A stretch of 7,493 nucleotides of DNA from CAYMZB01 sp964394845 (GTDB taxonomy: Bacteria; Patescibacteriota; Microgenomatia; Daviesbacterales; UBA10151): the NCBI GenBank assembly GCA_964394845.1, contig CAYMZB010000061.1, forward strand, positions 1 through 7,493, given 5' to 3'. Both the position numbers and the translations under genes were made by a program. The notes beneath the pieces were generated by a model. That model was not told the DNA's origin. It did not search any database and saw nothing but the letters and a program-made list of their open reading frames with translations. Shown here one piece after another: positions 6,462-7,493 of this stretch (positions within the stretch are counted from its first letter, which is position 1; every line of letters begins with the position of its first letter).

Positions 6462-6971
6462 AAAGGCAATTAAAGTATAAGAGGTTGTTAGTATTTTTCC
6501 TGAAACAAACATCTCATAAGCCTTATCAAAAGGCATTTTTACAACCTCTAAAATCTCATCAGGGTCAGGATCTTTTTCTGCCGGATAAAGATCTCTTGCA
6601 AGATAAATGCCTATTTTAGATCTTGTTCTTGCTGCAAGCATAACAGAAGCTAAACTATCAATCTTTTTAGCATCCATTCCAATTTCTTCTCTCAGTTCAT
6701 TATGTATTTGTCTTAATTTCCCTTCCTCATCCTCAAGATCACATCCTCCTGCAGGAATCTGCAAAACAAAATCTTTCCAGGCAATTCTCCATTCTTTTAC
6801 AAGATAAACATTGTTATCTTTGTCTAAAGGCAGCATAGCTACTACATGGCTGCCATGAGCATGATCCCACTCAACAATTTTTCCATTTGAAAGTTTAACC
6901 CTGGCCAGATGCACCTTTGTTGAGGATCCTTCATATACAATTTTTTCTGAAAGTACTTTTGGTCTAATCAT
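6432..6971 (-). CDS. Nudix hydrolase, ADP-ribose pyrophosphatase-like, with an atypical Nudix box
   Basis: Nudix hydrolases cleave nucleoside diphosphates linked to another moiety. The fold here resembles the NudF/ADP-ribose pyrophosphatase group: VVAMLPLDKDNNVYLVKEWR (43-62), QIPAGG (71-76), a Nudix helix, then MLAARTRSKIGIYLARDL (111-128) and an acidic DPDPDEILEV stretch (134-143). The Nudix box is unusual. The metal-binding ELREEIGM (92-99) with Glu92, Glu95 and Glu96 is intact, but the conserved Arg before Glu92 is Asn91, and there are six rather than five residues between Gly76 and Glu83. Length, 179 residues, is normal for the family; substrate cannot be read from the sequence. The ATG at 6971 overlaps the murI stop (ATGA), implying translational coupling. 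An AGG abuts the ATG too closely to be a good ribosome binding site. The 3' end overlaps convergent murC by 30 bases. Confidence 0.85.
   Translation of the reverse strand: MIRPKVLSEKIVYEGSSTKVHLARVKLSNGKIVEWDHAHGSHVVAMLPLDKDNNVYLVKEWRIAWKDFVLQIPAGGCDLEDEEGKLRQIHNELREEIGMDAKKIDSLASVMLAARTRSKIGIYLARDLYPAEKDPDPDEILEVVKMPFDKAYEMFVSGKILTTSYTLIAFLMTKNKLFS
6520..6540 (+). terminator. Possible weak intrinsic terminator for murC
   Basis: GCCTT (6520-6524), a 5-base loop, AAGGC (6530-6534), then A and five T. This is 59 bases past the murC stop and lies inside the antisense Nudix coding region, where the same bases encode PFDKAY. The stem is only 5 base pairs, so it may be a coincidence of coding sequence. 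Confidence 0.25.
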
Positions 6972-7493
6972 CCTAAAGTCACTTTTTTAAGCTTACCATC
7001 TAAAGCCTGTCCAAGAAAGCTTTTAGCCACATTATAAACTCTATCAGGCGCATCTGTCACAAAAAATTCATGTTTTACTTTTTTCTTTTTATTCAATAGG
7101 TCTTTTTCTTCTAAAAGTTCTTTTAACCTTTTGGCTGTAGGTTTTGCTGAATCAATTAAACGAACTTTTTTACCGACAACTTTTTGAATAATATTTTTTA
7201 AAATAGGGTAATGTGTACAACCCAGAATTAAAGTATCCACTTTTGTACCCTTAAATTTTTTTAGATAGTTTTTGGTAATCAACTCTGTTGCTTTATCATT
7301 AACTAATCCTTCTTCAGCAAGGGGCACAAAAAGCGGACAGGCTTGTGTAATAACTTTAGCTTTAGGATTTATTTTTTTAATAGCCCCATCATAAGAACAG
7401 GAAGAAATTGTGGCTCGTGTGCCAATCACTCCTATCATATTAGTTTTTGTGGTTTTGAGAGCTTCCTTCGCAGCATCTTTGATTACTCCTAAA
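6968..7493 (-). CDS. murI: Glutamate racemase MurI (partial, N-terminus beyond right edge)
   Basis: MurI interconverts L- and D-glutamate, supplying D-Glu for MurD in peptidoglycan synthesis. The visible 174 residues are the C-terminal two-thirds; the frame stays open to the right edge, and LGVIKDAAKEALKTTK upstream of Met19 (base 7438) matches the family, so 7438 is not the true start. Seen, numbered from the first visible residue: IGVIGTRATISS (20-31), ACPLFVPLAEEG (51-62), the second catalytic cysteine in GCTHYP (91-96, Cys92), LIDSAKPTA (112-120) and a C-terminal FVTDAPDRVYNVAKSFLG. The first catalytic cysteine and the DSGVGG-type motif lie outside the window. The stop codon TGA (6970-6968) overlaps the Nudix start, so the two are probably one operon. 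The lysine-rich stretch LLNKKKKVKHE (132-142) is somewhat basic for the family. Confidence 0.93.
   Translation of the reverse strand, partial: LGVIKDAAKEALKTTKTNMIGVIGTRATISSCSYDGAIKKINPKAKVITQACPLFVPLAEEGLVNDKATELITKNYLKKFKGTKVDTLILGCTHYPILKNIIQKVVGKKVRLIDSAKPTAKRLKELLEEKDLLNKKKKVKHEFFVTDAPDRVYNVAKSFLGQALDGKLKKVTLG

Noticed and set aside
6607..6807. Plus-strand open frame inside the Nudix gene
   Set aside because: It is antisense to the Nudix box; the Nudix reading is clearly the real one.
7436..7438. ATG at 7438 as the start of murI
   Set aside because: The frame continues upstream to the window edge with family-like MurI sequence, so this is an internal Met.
1..7493. tRNA, rRNA, CRISPR array, transposon, toxin-antitoxin or phage genes
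   Set aside because: Coding genes fill nearly all of the window and no matching signatures or regular repeats were seen in the short gaps.

Overview
This is an AT-rich bacterial window with seven protein genes packed almost end to end. Short spacers, compact versions of housekeeping proteins and type IV pilus ATPases beside core genes fit a small-genome, ultrasmall bacterium of the Candidate Phyla Radiation (CPR/Patescibacteria). The Microgenomates side is my best guess, from general resemblance rather than from any search. TGA ends gyrB and murI, so the window uses the standard bacterial code. That argues against the recoded Gracilibacteria/Absconditabacteria.

Layout. Minus strand, 1-2484: a type IV pilus motor pair, pilB (complete) followed 7 bases later by pilT (cut by the left edge). 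Plus strand, 2510-6461: three housekeeping genes. These are a short delta-prime-like DNA polymerase III clamp-loader subunit, gyrB (DNA gyrase B), and murC (UDP-N-acetylmuramate--L-alanine ligase). Minus strand, 6432-7493: a Nudix hydrolase and, upstream of it, glutamate racemase murI, cut by the right edge. murI and the Nudix gene overlap by 4 bases (ATGA). The Nudix and murC genes converge and overlap by 30 bases. No stretch over 70 bases lacks a gene, and I see no RNA gene, CRISPR array, transposase or phage gene.

How the genes work together. PilB powers pilus extension and PilT retraction. The delta-prime-like protein and GyrB serve replication: clamp loading and supercoiling. MurC and MurI serve early peptidoglycan synthesis: MurC adds L-Ala to UDP-MurNAc, and MurI supplies D-Glu for the next step.

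Two things stand out. First, murC carries a 30-base, in-frame, GC-richer block (6198-6227, residues 336-345, TARPSKLQRS) where the protein family has none. Removing it restores a normal family sequence. It looks like a short dispersed repeat inserted into a coding region. Second, the start regions of pilB, the delta-prime gene and murC each have a -10-like box 6-7 bases before the start codon and no Shine-Dalgarno, which predicts leaderless mRNAs. The pilB and delta-prime promoters face away from each other with overlapping core elements in a 25-base gap. I found no wholly new multi-gene system.
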